Made by a program: the position numbers and the translations under genes
In this document: positions 1 to 9,952 of the stretch, piece after piece
How positions within the stretch are numbered: position 1 is the first letter of the stretch
Layout of the letters: every line of letters starts with the position of its first letter
Notes under the pieces: generated by a model
Databases searched by the model: none
Seen by the model: only the letters and a program-made list of their open reading frames with translations
What the model was told of the DNA's origin: nothing
DNA from: Paramacrobiotus richtersi
Taxonomy: Eukaryota; Tardigrada; Eutardigrada; Parachela; Macrobiotidae
DNA: 27,265 nucleotides
Direction of reading: 5' to 3'
Assembly: GCA_034698045.1 (NCBI GenBank)
Contig: JAQGAU010000486.1
Coordinates: forward strand, 1 to 27,265

Positions 1-44
1 ATTCTTCAACAGTTCTGCGAGGGCCCGATCGGGTCTGGTCTTAC

Positions 45-226
45 GATATATTCGAGCATTCACAACGGTACCGTCTGGAGAAGCGAAACAATACACCGTA
101 AACTTCTGATAGTACGACATCTGTTTGTCCGAATCTTACGGCAACGGAGGTAATGTCTGCTGGCACGCGCAGAAAAACTGGCAAGAAACCCGTTTCTGCA
201 TAGCGTACCTCGCCGTTACGAGGCAA
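45..226 (-). CDS. Candidate internal exon, unknown product
   Basis: A minus-strand frame stays open for about 60 codons and ends at a good splice donor (AATATATC then GTAAGACC, exon end at about 45). The translation has a balanced, protein-like composition, for example the stretch FLPVFLRVPADITSVAVRFG followed by RYRCEC. The first in-frame codon offered is TTG with a TAA not far upstream, so if it is real it is an internal exon. I see no clear acceptor: the AG before position about 237 lacks a pyrimidine tract. I do not recognise the family and the partner exon would lie left of the window. It could be chance. Confidence 0.22.
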
Positions 227-708
227 TGAACGTTCCTTTTATTACAGCGTTGGAAATGAGATGTGATTAGAATGTGGGCAACTCGAAGCGTCTTCATTAT
301 AACAGTAAGTTGCACGCAAAAAGGTAATTTACGGCAAGACACGGACTCTATCTTATGTATTTGACCGTAATGTAGCCGCACAATTTTAAAATTGTCCAGT
401 TTACACTTTATAGTAACCACACTTCAAGGGAAACTCAACAAATATGATTAGAGTGAGCCTTTTGTTAGATGGTCTTTATGGAAAATAAACGGCGATATGC
501 AGGGAAAGTATGTATCCAGTGTCTAATAAAACGGACTGGTCGCTGGTGATTGGTATCGTACGCCTTGCTTAGTTGCCGGCCACCTGAGAGATGCAACTGG
601 GGATGATCCTTCTGCATTTTAATTTGAAGTAGCCAAACACATTTAACACAGTTCACTCAAATCCATTAAAGTAGCTTATTGGGACTACGCAATCGTAGCC
701 CAACGTAC
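227..708. other. No gene seen
   Basis: Only short unconvincing frames on both strands. This stretch is the 3' flank of the minus-strand LRR gene that ends at 709. I see no clear AATAAA close to its stop; a minus-strand AATAAG lies about 25-30 bases past it. Confidence 0.5.
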
Positions 709-1956
709 TCAACAAGTGTGGCACGAGGTGTTGTACGAAAACTCGGAGCCGGCTTTGGTGTTGCTGTGGGTTAGACTGCGTGCACAGTCCACACTTAAAA
801 ACGGCATGTCATCGAGTAGGCTGTCATCATACCCATAGCCTTCAGAATGTGGAGACAGGTAATTTCCAAGGATAATCACTTCCCCTTTCGCTCTAGGCTC
901 AAACCAGTACGGCTTTTCCTTGATGAAATTTCTCAACCAGGCAAACGGGCAGTCACAATGCAGACGGCGCACGGTTGCCACATCACCATCCTTGAAAGAC
1001 TCCCTACTGAGGCGCAGATGCCAAGCCATTCCCGATTCTAACCGAAGGCTCCGTAAGGCAGCCAAGTTGGAAAACGCGCCTCGCTCTATCGCTTCGATGG
1101 TGCATGTCTCGAAAGAAATCATCATTAGCCTCGGCAACCGTGTGAAATCATCCTTTCCAATCGTCAAGTTCCGAGCGAACCGCATTTTGAACCGGAGCAA
1201 ATTGGGCAAGAGCCCGACGTTGTACACTTTGCTCGTAATAATCTTTGTGGCGCAGTTTATCGCAAGGTCGATAACCTGGTTGCGTATCGGCTCAAACACA
1301 TCCGCGTGAATTATGTCATCGGCCCTGTCTTTCTCTTCCAGGCCCAGCGTGATTGCGCGAGTCGGACTTTCTACGCTGACGTTCCTTAGCAGCTCGACCA
1401 TCGCTGAGCGATTCCGTTCTTCGTAGCATTCAATGACCAGATAAGTTTTTGACCGTGCGTCAGAAAGGGTAGCGTCGTCGTAAGGTGTGATATGATTGCA
1501 GTTGAGCTGGTCTTCGACAGGACTGCAAGGTGTCAGGGACTTGTATTTTCGGCATTCATCTCGCGTCAGGCGATCGGTACGAAATGGGAAGTCAATTACT
1601 AGAGCGTCTGTAGATGGCATTTCAGTTGCTGTGGAATGTGGTGCGTTGCAGTCTGCCTCGGGCGCCATTCCGAACCCTTAGAAACAGTCAATTACATAAT
1701 GTACTTATTCATCATGCAAAACGCTATACTTTACTATGTGTTAAAATTTTAACTACTGTCTTCAAGCAGTTAACTTTGTAAATGTGAAATAAAGAGAAAT
1801 TGTACGAACAATGGACCTACTGTCTGTACGGACCGGCAGGGCGTTGATGCGCTTCGAATTACATTTCCAGACATAAATTCGTACGAAACTGCTCTTACCG
1901 CTTTTGCTTTGGAGCAGAATGCCACCGACCGACAGTACAATCAAGCGAAAATCCAT
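709..1956 (-). CDS. Secreted leucine-rich-repeat protein, two exons
   Basis: Exon 1 is 1899-1956: ATG at 1956 in a good AACATGG context, encoding the signal-peptide-like MDFRLIVLSVGGILLQSKS and ending in phase 1 before GTAAGAGC. Exon 2 is 709-1676, after an acceptor TGTTTCTAAG. The split codon is G plus GG (Gly). The joined CDS is 1026 bases, 341 residues. After a Cys-containing N-terminal region come LRR-like segments with the spacing L-P-x-L, F-T-x-L-P-x-L and F-S-N-L-x-x-L-x-S-L, then an LRR C-terminal cap (CDCPFAWLRNFIKEKPYWFEP begins the cap; key residues are the paired Cys and the Trp). The protein is probably extracellular; the ligand is unknown. A tandem paralogue lies at 3066-3880. 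Starting instead at the internal ATG (1668) would lose the signal peptide and is less likely. Splice model is by eye. Confidence 0.72.
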
Positions 1957-3065
1957 GTTGACCAGTCAAGAATAACGACGATGTTTAAGAGTAGAAGAGA
2001 AGATATGCCCGGAAGGAGGAATTCACTTCCAACCTGCTAACGCAGCAAAAAGCCGCGCTCTCTCGACGAACGTGATGATGCCAAGAAAATGGATGGGTCG
2101 CTGGTGCGAGGGAAAAGCGGTACATGTAACCAAGTGTTTTATCATGTACCGTAATGCAAGGCGAGCAAATTGTGGTACAAACTGGGCAGTACTGTTCATG
2201 ATGCAACGTCTCGATAAAATGTAAAACTGTCTTTGTGTCTACACTTTACTTGCGATTATCGCTGATGATAATATTGCACTAAGGTTGTCGAATCGAACTC
2301 TGGCATCTGCTAACACAGCACAGCAGGAATTGCTTTCGGTGAACGTTAAACAAAGACAGCCACCGGCGTCGGAAGTACCGGGAAAATACTGAAGGCGCAC
2401 GCAACATCAGGTTTGGAGTTGCTGCGCATAAATTTTAGACCGGACGGCGGATTACATCTTTCAGCGTAATGATCACCTCTGCATGCGTATGTGTGCTTGA
2501 CCGGAAGGATACGCGAATAAGTACAACGCAGTGCTAAATGGATGCTTACAACCGAGTATACAACACGAGCCACCTTACTCGTTTGAGAAAATCATTTGTG
2601 TCGCGTGGACATCTTCGCGGGCGCAGTTTAACCCAAGTGACGAATGCAATGGGGTTCGTGCGCGCAGCACCCGGCTCCCGCAAGTCCGTTTCTGATCGCA
2701 TGAACTTATGGGTCACTGTTGTAAGATTGTTTGTGTGCAGCACCCAGTGGAAGTTTCGACATATTGTATAATTTTGACAGTGTAATTCGGATATTCTACA
2801 TATTCACCCTACTTATCGAAAACCGAAATTACAATGATTAAGACACTTTGCACATAAAGAGATATCTTGCGGGGACAGCAAAGTGCGACATCACAGTGCG
2901 GGCGAATGTACGGCTGAGAAGTGTGCTACATACGTCATTATAATCACTTCCACAAGTATAGTAGTAGCAAAATGATTGTGTAGCTAGTTAAGCAACGAAG
3001 GACCTAAATTCTGACAGCAGAAATCTACCAGTCATTAGACCGCGCGCACAGTCTTGAATCAGCAC
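1957..3065. other. Intergenic region between tandem LRR genes
   Basis: No convincing gene. Short frames occur on both strands (for example plus 2538-2771, 77 codons from an ATG) but their compositions look random and they lack splice context. It should hold the promoter of the minus-strand gene at 709-1956; I see no clear TATA box near 1990-2010, only a weak CATATC. Confidence 0.45.
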
Positions 3066-3880
3066 TCAGTCTCTGTAACTGTGGCATGCATAGTCGTTGT
3101 TAACAGCTGGGGATAAGTAGTTCCCGATGATGAAGACTTCCCCTTCCCCTTTAGGTTCGAACAAGTACGACTTTTCTCGGGTGAGATTTCTGAACCAATT
3201 GCCATCCGTCGCCAAACAAAGATTCTGTAACGTCGGTAAGTTGGACAACGTGCCCCATTCCAGTGTCTCTATGGCGGATGCATCGAAAGCAATCATCAGT
3301 ATCTTCGGCAACCGCGTGAAGTCCTGCTTCTTAATCACCATGTTCCGGCATCCTTTAATTACCAGCCGGAACAAATTAGGCAAGACACCGACGTCGTACA
3401 CTTTGTTCGTAGCGGCTGGGTGATTGGCAGGCATCTTCGCAGCGCATTTGGCGGTAAATTCGATAACCTGGTTGCGTATCGGCTCCAATACATCCGCGTG
3501 AACCTGAACCTGATCATCATCATCCGCACCATCTCGGTCCTGCAGGGTCAGAGTGATCCTAATGGCGCGAGTGGGGCTTTCTCCGCTGACGTTTCTTACC
3601 AGCTCTATCATCTGTGAGCGATCCCGTTGGTTGCATTCAATGACCAGATAAGTCCTTGACCGTGGGCCGTAAGGGGTACCGTGGTAATCGCTGACATGGT
3701 GGCAGCTGCGCTGATCCGCGACAGGACTGCAGGGTATCAGGTACTTGTATTTCCGGCATTCCTCTATCGTCACGCGATCCGTACGAAACGGGAAGTCAGG
3801 TATGATAGCGTAAGTAGATGGTATTTCGGGTACTGTGGATTGTGATAAGCTGTAGTCTGCCTCGAGAGCCAGTCCGAGCC
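3066..3880 (-). CDS. Secreted LRR protein paralogue lacking its C-terminal cap motif
   Basis: This is the main exon of a paralogue of the 709-1956 gene. It begins after the acceptor TGTTTCTTAG at the same phase (first bases GG) and shows long shared motifs such as DFPFRTDR, ECRKYK, TYLVIEC, ESPTRAI, EPIRNQVI, DFTRLP and GNYLSP. It is shorter: the roughly 28 residues that carry the CDC-F-A-W cap motif in the other copy are missing, so the frame passes from the last LRR straight to WFRNLTREKSYLFEP. The C-terminus is also short and different (ACHSYRD then stop). A signal-peptide exon is required upstream but not firmly found. A weak candidate lies at 4738-4771 on the minus strand (MVSMVFYLSQS, correct phase 1, poor donor CAT/GTAAAA). 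The gene may be functional with an altered cap, or decaying; the frame itself is intact. Confidence 0.6.
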
Positions 3881-4880
3881 CTAAGAAACAGATACTTTTG
3901 AATCCATCTCGGGTTTCATGACTTGTAACTACGTACGTATCAATTTGTGCGAAGTTTATGGACAACTCTTGGCACAGGTCTTACAAAACCGACTCTGGTG
4001 GAGACCTAGACGAGTATACTAGGAATTTTTCGCTCTCCACAAAAAAGCTATGACCAGCATGCTCGCAGTATTATCACTAATTTTATAGCAGAACTCACAT
4101 TTCTGCTGAAATCTGAAGCAAGTCTTGGAAATTTTCGAAAAAACGACACTAAATGGTTCCTTTTTGCCTTGTATGAATTAGGATAAGACCCTTTGCAAAC
4201 AGTTCAAGGAGATTGATGTTTGAAGGCAGCGCGCGCTTAAGCCTAAAAACTGAGGGAAAAGTATTAGTATCTTTAGGATGCTAGAATTAGTGTTCCCTGG
4301 GCTTCGAGAGTTTTTACTGAATCTCGCTAATAATTGACGTATCTCAGGCCTTTAATGTCCTATGATGTAGCTAGGGTGAGTCAGTCTTACATTACTGGAC
4401 TTAGGGGTCGATCGGGGATTCCGCTTTGGTTTCATTAGGATGCGAGAATCAACAAGTGTCGAAATGTATATCTGTACTGGTAGTCAAGACGGAGTGTTAT
4501 ACTCGGGAAAGGCCCTTTACTTACCGGGATTGGTTTTCAAAAACTGCACTTTCTACGCAATTAAGTCTGCTATGCTCAATGGTCATGGACAGAGGGAAAG
4601 TTCCGAACAAGTTTTTTAACGATTTACTTTGCTTTGACTTTTGGTCATCGTCCCACGCGGCTACTGTGGTGGCGTACAAACTGCCTTTTCGTAGGTCAAG
4701 GTCACTGATTTTTTTCCACTATTTTTTTCCATTTTACATGACTGCGATAAGTAGAACACCATAGATACCATCGTGAATTATAAGTCCCCGTTCCGCAGTG
4801 GTACGCTTTGGACTGTCCAGTTCTTATATTTCTGCAGAACAAGTAAGCTGATTACTAAGGAAAGATGTTTGTTTTGACAG
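3881..4880. other. Region between divergent LRR exons, no firm gene
   Basis: This should contain the 5' end of the minus-strand paralogue and, if it still exists, the 5' exons of the plus-strand exon at 4881. A plus-strand frame of 112 codons (4426-4764) is open but has no LRR-like pattern and no usable donor. The last 40-50 bases before 4881 resemble the end of the intron at 9385-9436 of the paralogous gene. Confidence 0.4.
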
Positions 4881-5411
4881 AACCTTGCCTTAGAGACGCA
4901 AGAAGTGCCCTTGCTAACACTCACCAACAGCAAAACCTTTACTCTGGACAAACTTCAGTGGCTTCAAGTCTACAGAAATCCCATGTCCTTTCCACCGGCG
5001 AGCGTTTTGGACACCCTGCGCGGAGCAGAACCTATTAACATGGAGTTCCGCTGGAACCACTTCTGTCCGAACGACACATCACGGACATGCTCATGCTGCG
5101 CAGCCAAGGACTTTGTCGAATGGGCTTATGACATGAAACGTACACATACGCGCCCTCCTCGAGGCCATCTCAACGGGGTGGGGTTTAAGATTCTAGAATT
5201 TCATTGCGGTCGAGAAGGCCGATGGCAAGACCTGTGGGCGATTACGGTCCCTGTCGAAAACGTCCGACTACCTCCGGTGAACCGGGGGAACTGCACCGAC
5301 AGTGGCGTGGCTGGACGGCAACAAGCGGCTGTTTCCTGGTTGGTCGTTGTGACAACAATTCTGACCGCTGCGCGTTATACAACAAATCTTATTTATGGTT
5401 TGGCGATGTAA
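4881..5411 (+). CDS. Terminal exon of an LRR protein, 5' part missing
   Basis: The exon follows the acceptor TGTTTGTTTTGACAG and is open in phase 0 to a TAA at 5409-5411 (176 codons). It is a close paralogue of the last exon at 9437-9952. Shared motifs include LTLTNSKTFTLDKLQWL, NPMSFPPASVLDTLR, CCAAKDFVEWAYDM, HCGREGRWQ and PVENVRLPPVN. It covers the last LRR, a Cys-rich cap (CxCCAAKDFVEW) and a hydrophobic C-terminus ending in LVVVTTILTAAR, which could be a membrane or GPI-anchor segment. Many differences from the paralogue are synonymous (for example GAC/GAT, AAG/AAA, TTT/TTC), suggesting constraint. No homologue of the paralogue's exons 1 and 2 is visible upstream; the minus-strand LRR gene lies there instead. 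It may be a 5'-truncated duplicate, or have a diverged upstream exon. Confidence 0.6.
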   Translation, partial: NLALETQEVPLLTLTNSKTFTLDKLQWLQVYRNPMSFPPASVLDTLRGAEPINMEFRWNHFCPNDTSRTCSCCAAKDFVEWAYDMKRTHTRPPRGHLNGVGFKILEFHCGREGRWQDLWAITVPVENVRLPPVNRGNCTDSGVAGRQQAAVSWLVVVTTILTAARYTTNLIYGLAM

Positions 5412-6401
5412 TCAATCTTTTCTCTGAAAAATACGATTATTGTACTGATCGTAACTGAAATCTGCGAATTGTATTCCTGGTCTGTAAAGCAAAGGCAGGC
5501 TTTCGTGGTTTGGTCGTGATGAAAATATCCAGCCCAAAGTGGTTTCCGGTCGGAGTCTGCAGTAGCCGTTTCTAACAACGTACAGAGCCATCGATCTGCT
5601 TGCACTACCATACAGCTGACGTAAAGTCCACTCTTTAAACCTTTCGATTATTGGCTTCTCACTTTCCAGATATAATAGCCAATTGAAGTTGTGAACCTAA
5701 TAGCCAATAAACTAAGTAATATTACTTTCACAATGTTCAGAATTAGACATTGATTTACAGTTAACGGTCAGAAATTCGGCTGATACAGGCTTGCGTAAGA
5801 TTTTAGGAATAATCAGAAGCGGCAAAAGCATTTGGATGCTTGAATGAGGCAGTAGCAATCACGTAGAAATGAAACTGTACGTTCAGGTTCTTTTTCTGAC
5901 ATGGAATGAAAATTAATCAACACTCGTAAGCAGGTGCGGACACTGGTGGCATGGTGGTATTAAATAATCAGCGTATGCAGCCGAGAAATGGGCGCTGGAG
6001 GCTGAACGCTGGCGAATCTCGGAAAGCTGTGCAAGCAACTGGTAACGAGTTGATACCAAGAGAGCTGCTTCCGGCCCCGTGTTACTGAGGACCGGGGACC
6101 ATGATAACTGCTGCCATCTTCAAGCATACCGCAAGACACGACCAAACATAATGTGACAAAAGCAAACTTGTACAGAATATGTAATAGTCTGCAAGTGGTC
6201 ACGACTAACCGCAATCGGCTGGACCGATAACCGGTCATCACTCGCGGCATGTTTCCAAAATAGATGTGTCTAACACATTATACCACAAGACACAACGCGC
6301 CACCTCATGCGAACTACCATAATATCAAAAGACCAAACTACAGACTTGCCAAATGGAACGTAGAAAATCTGTAAGAGATTTGGGCCGTCATAGCGAACCC
6401 C
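5412..6401. other. Duplicated 3' flank, then no firm gene
   Basis: The first roughly 190 bases resemble the 3' flank of the paralogous gene after 9952 (shared GTAACTGAAATC, GTATTCCT, TTTTGTGGTTT-like words in order), so the duplication extends past the stop codon. A minus-strand frame from an ATG at 6250 to 5960 (96 codons) contains a hydrophobic run FAFVTLCLVVSCG but I cannot assign it. Near 5645-5715 there are repeated TATTGGC / GCCAATA words. Confidence 0.4.
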
Positions 6402-6535
6402 TTAGTCGTGGTCTGCCTCATTTTCAGTGTCTGCTTCATCTTCTGTTTCAGGGTCCACTTCATCCTCCCTTTGAATGTCCAGTTCTTCCTCACTTTCGCT
6501 GTCGACTTCGATAACCTGATACTTACGTAAGACGT
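6402..6535 (-). CDS. Candidate acidic C-terminal exon
   Basis: On the minus strand, after the acceptor TGTTTTTGTAG, a frame of 43 codons plus two bases runs to a TAA at 6404-6402. Its last 37 residues are about half Asp and Glu (start VIEVDSESEEELDIQ, end EADTENEADHD). Acidic tails of this kind are common at the C-terminus of nuclear proteins and some transposases, but no other domain is seen. The exon contains a near-perfect donor word GTAAGTAT (about 6527-6519 on the minus strand) and a second possible acceptor just after it (TATCAG at about 6514), so the exact exon start is uncertain. The preceding exon may be the open stretch at 6584-6870. The sequence is purine-rich, so acidic bias could be partly compositional. 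Confidence 0.3.
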
Positions 6536-6583
6536 CTACAAAAACAGCCAGAAAATATAATGTATTACATTAAAATTTATCTA

Positions 6584-6870
6584 AGTAGGTTCGGTAGTCG
6601 AATGGGGGATAGCGGATTCTTTAAGGATATTCTTTCCAGGGGCATCACGAGCCAGGTCCCTACATAGTCCGCAGACTTGGTCCAGTTTATGATCCAGTTG
6701 CACACCGAGGCAAACCCCGGTCGTGTGAATTTACAAAGAGGAAAGGCAACATCCATATGGACGGCGCGGAAAATTTTGAGGAAGTACAGCTTGTGTAGTT
6801 GGGATATGCGTTTTCTGGAGTTCTCGAGTGACTCTCGAAGTTTTGTTGGTTTATCGCTCTCCGTAATCCA
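6584..6870 (-). CDS. Candidate internal exon, unknown product
   Basis: The minus strand is open for about 95 codons from a possible acceptor (ACAGTAG, exon start about 6870) to a TAA just left of 6584. Codons look protein-like, with the words KLYFLKIFRAVHMD, CNWIINWTKSADYVGTWLV and ISLKNPLSPIR. Cys, Trp and aromatic spacing is more ordered than in the overlapping plus-strand frame (6677-7072), which has a non-ATG start. I found no donor before the stop with the phase needed for the acidic exon at 6402-6535, so the link between the two is a guess. Family not recognised. Confidence 0.28.
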
Positions 6871-7082
6871 CTACTGTAATCTTAGCACATTTCACCATAC
6901 TAAAGTTACGCAGACTGAAATTTACTTACAATACATAGTTATTTACAATAACTATATCGGGTCTTTAATAGCACTTTTAGTTTTCAGTTTCTTTATTGTT
7001 TATTGTTTATTGCACCACAAGGCAGGTAACCCGTTTCCTGCTACTGAGGAACTTCATAGCACGGGAATGTAAACCTGGCTGA

Positions 7083-7486
7083 AAACAGAAACCAGACCGC
7101 ACAGCCATTAATCACACTATCACAGTTTACCGGTCTTTATTGGCTGTTGACTACTGCCGATTGTCGTCGTATCATAAAATTATACAATTCACAATTGTAT
7201 TTCGTAATCAAGTGTTATGGTTGCATGAATTGTTTATGCAAAGGAACAAAACGAATCTAGAACGAACCAACTAGATTTGATTACTTTTGTTTGTTGCACA
7301 GAAATTACGGAAAATTCCGCCGGCAGTTTAACTAACTGTAGAAAGAGTTCAGTTAGCCGGAAATTTTATCAAACTTTTTGTCAAATGATCACCTGGATAA
7401 AATAGCGTAACTCAGCACAAAAAATGTGTGAAAGTTAATCCTGCTCCGTTCTCTAACCGTTGTATTTGTCATATACGTGTCATATT
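7083..7486. other. 5' flank of the plus-strand LRR gene
   Basis: No gene seen. A GATAAAAT word at 7396-7403, about 85-90 bases before the ATG at 7487, is a possible weak TATA box. A short perfect palindrome (ATACAATT, 3-base loop, AATTGTAT) lies near 7183-7201. Confidence 0.35.
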
Positions 7487-9952
7487 ATGGAAACTATTTG
7501 CATGATCTTTGCCGGGATTTGGTTCCTCCTACACTCGGGTGCGTAGCTCTCGATTCACACATCTCCCACATATTCACACATAGTATGTACTCGTGATTCT
7601 TTGGACAACTTGTACATCTTTCGTGTGAACACTACCAACAGCTTTCAATTTCCCCAAGATTCGTACCAACCAACTGCATGAACGTATAAAGTGTGTATAC
7701 AGCTAAACTTTGAAAGAAATAACGACTGAACACGGCATTTGTTGTTACGAAAGATTTGCTAAAAAGACTGATAGAAGATGGTGTACACATCCTACTGGCG
7801 TGATTGAGAAATTTTGAGTGTTATTCAACTTTCCGTTCAGTGACATAGTTTTATATTCCCTGGGTCATGGCCAAACAACTAATCTAAACTGTGGAAAGAA
7901 AAAGTTGAGAAATTGGAAATCGGTTGCGCGATAGTGCAACCCCGCTTCGTTAGCATATATTCTTTAGTATATATTCTTTCGGTTCTGTTTTTGATAATGA
8001 GTTTTACATTGTAATGAGTTCTGCAGTACTGTAGTTGTCTTACAAGCGTTTGTTTGTTGTTGTTAGCGCTTGCTTATGTTACTTTGCCAATAAAGGAGAG
8101 TTATATAACGTAACCAATGCAGCACCACTGCCTAAAAAATTTTTGCAATTTAGACGGGGTAATTGTTAAATGATTACGAGCGCCGGAGTACGGTCCCATG
8201 TCGGGCTAACTTAACGCTTTTTTTAATCGGAGAGATTTTTGTGACTGCTGTTGTGGCATCTGGGGAAATGAACAAAGACTGTATATGTCGACATGTTCTG
8301 CGCCGCCTTCACCAAAGTGACATGCAGTACGCCATCAGTGCTTATTTTCTGGGCAAGATGCTAGTTAACGGTAAATGCATATTATTATATATTGCTCAAC
8401 GCCACCCAGTAACACAGAAAAGCTTCCGAACAGAAGCCACCAAAAGTTCTTTCCAAATCACAAAACTCGTGGTCGAAATGTTTTCGGTGACGTAGCGAGT
8501 GCACCCGACTGTTAGATCGTTAGGAGCGGCGCGCTGCTTGTCACGTTGGAGCAGACGGTGAAGAGCATGTCCACTGTCCTCGTATTGCACACTTAGATCT
8601 GTTGTGACTAGCATACACATTATTACCGTACAGGGAGCGCGCAGGAGCTACCACATAGCAGTTGTACGGCAGACCCTCCTCATGTCCTGATGTGCCGTTC
8701 ACGTGCACTGAACCTTCCGAGTAACTTCAAATCAGCTCTAATCCCAAATAACATTGCGGATTTGCAACTGGGCGCACACGACAGAAATGATGATTTGATT
8801 CATGTCACTCCTCCCACGAATATGATTCGACAGGATGCAGAGCCCATACCTGCGGGTGTAAAAGACCTTGTCAGAGTCATATTCGGCGGTTTCTCCAGCG
8901 ACAACAACAGCTGGATCCCGTACGATAAATTCCTTGTCAACGTCAGAACAGTCGTGGATCATATCGAAGTCTATAATTGTCGGCTATTTGAACTGCCAGA
9001 AACATTTCTAAACGGCTACCGAAGATTACGAAGTGTGACACTGGAAAAAGTTCCGTTAAGTGTTATGCATCTAGATTCTTTTGACACCGGATATCCACCA
9101 ACAATCGAAGGCATATTCTTCGAAGTGAACGATTTTGCGAGATTTGACTGGGCCATCTTTGCACCAGTTGCAAGCACAATCCAGGTACGTATACCAAGCA
9201 AGCAGGTTTATTTCCTCTGGCTCGTTCAGACCAGCAGTACGCCAGACTGTGTGACTGTCCGGCACCTATCGAACCGCTTGGTAGGGCCAAGTACGTCCTA
9301 ACCCTGGTACTGAGATATCGAAGTACATTACAACTGTCGCTGTGTGTTCCACAGTGGCAGATTGTGGGCTGTTTCTTCGTGCCCTTTTGCAGAACTTGAT
9401 AATTATTCAACAACGATTTCGTCTTTTTTTTGACAGAGAATTACCTTGGCGCACCAAAAGCAGCCCTCGCTAACACTAATCAACAGCAAAAACTTTACTT
9501 TAAACCGTCTGCAGTGGCTCAGTATATACTTCAATCCCATGTCCTTTCCACCAGCGAGTGTTTTGGATACCCTGCGCCGAGCAGAACCTATTAATATGGA
9601 TTTCCGCTGGAACCAGTTCTGTCCGTCTGATACGTCGCGGATATGCGCCTGCTGTGCAGCCAAAGACTTCGTTGAATGGGCTTACGACATGAATCGTACG
9701 CATACGCGCCCGCCCCTCAACGGAGCAACATCCAAGATTCTTAATTTTCATTGTGGTCGAGAAGGTCGCTGGCAGGGTTTATGGGAGATCACGGTGCCCG
9801 TCGAAAACGTTCGACTGCCACCAGTGAACCTGAATGAAGACTGCAGTGACAGTGGTGTGGCTGGACCGCAGCACGCAGATGTTTTCTGGTTGGTCATTCT
9901 GACAACGATTCTGTCCGCTGCGCGTTCTGCCACTAATCACGTCGAGACTTAA
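7487..9952 (+). CDS. Secreted LRR protein with C-terminal hydrophobic anchor, three exons
   Basis: Exon 1, 7487-7538, encodes METICMIFAGIWFLLHS, a clear signal peptide, and ends in phase 1 before GTGCGT. Exon 2, 8634-9184, starts GG after ACCGTACAG, completing a Gly codon, and ends in phase 0 before GTACGT. Exon 3, 9437-9952, follows TTTTTTTTGACAG in phase 0. The CDS is 1119 bases, 372 residues. An LRR N-terminal cap is suggested by SCTADPPHVLMC followed by LNLPSNF and IPNNIADLQL. LRR-like segments follow (VVDHIEVYNCRLFELPETF, LRSVTLEKVPL, LTLINSKNFTLNRLQWLSI), then a Cys-rich cap with CACCAAKDFVEWAYDM. The C-terminus holds VFWLVILTTILSAA, consistent with GPI attachment or membrane insertion. 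Reading through the second donor would end at 9301. The first intron (1095 bases) is long for this window, so a small exon could be missed. Confidence 0.75.

Noticed and set aside
1676..1681. In-frame TAA where the paralogue has TTA, apparently breaking the signal peptide of the first LRR gene
   Set aside because: Both sites fit a 3' splice site (TTTCTAAG and TTTCTTAG) at the same position, and a separate signal exon with matching phase exists at 1899-1956.
4774..4880. Possible remnant of exon 2 plus a roughly 40-base intron before the orphan LRR exon
   Set aside because: An upstream TGA closes the frame, and the stretch aligns better with the end of the intron at 9385-9436 than with exon sequence.
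6677..7072. 131-codon plus-strand frame with a hydrophobic segment
   Set aside because: Its first codon is TTG, composition looks random in the first half, and the opposite strand is more protein-like there.
9185..9301. Extension of the LRR exon frame past 9184
   Set aside because: It is read-through of a GTACGT donor; the paralogous continuation starts cleanly at 9437 in phase 0.
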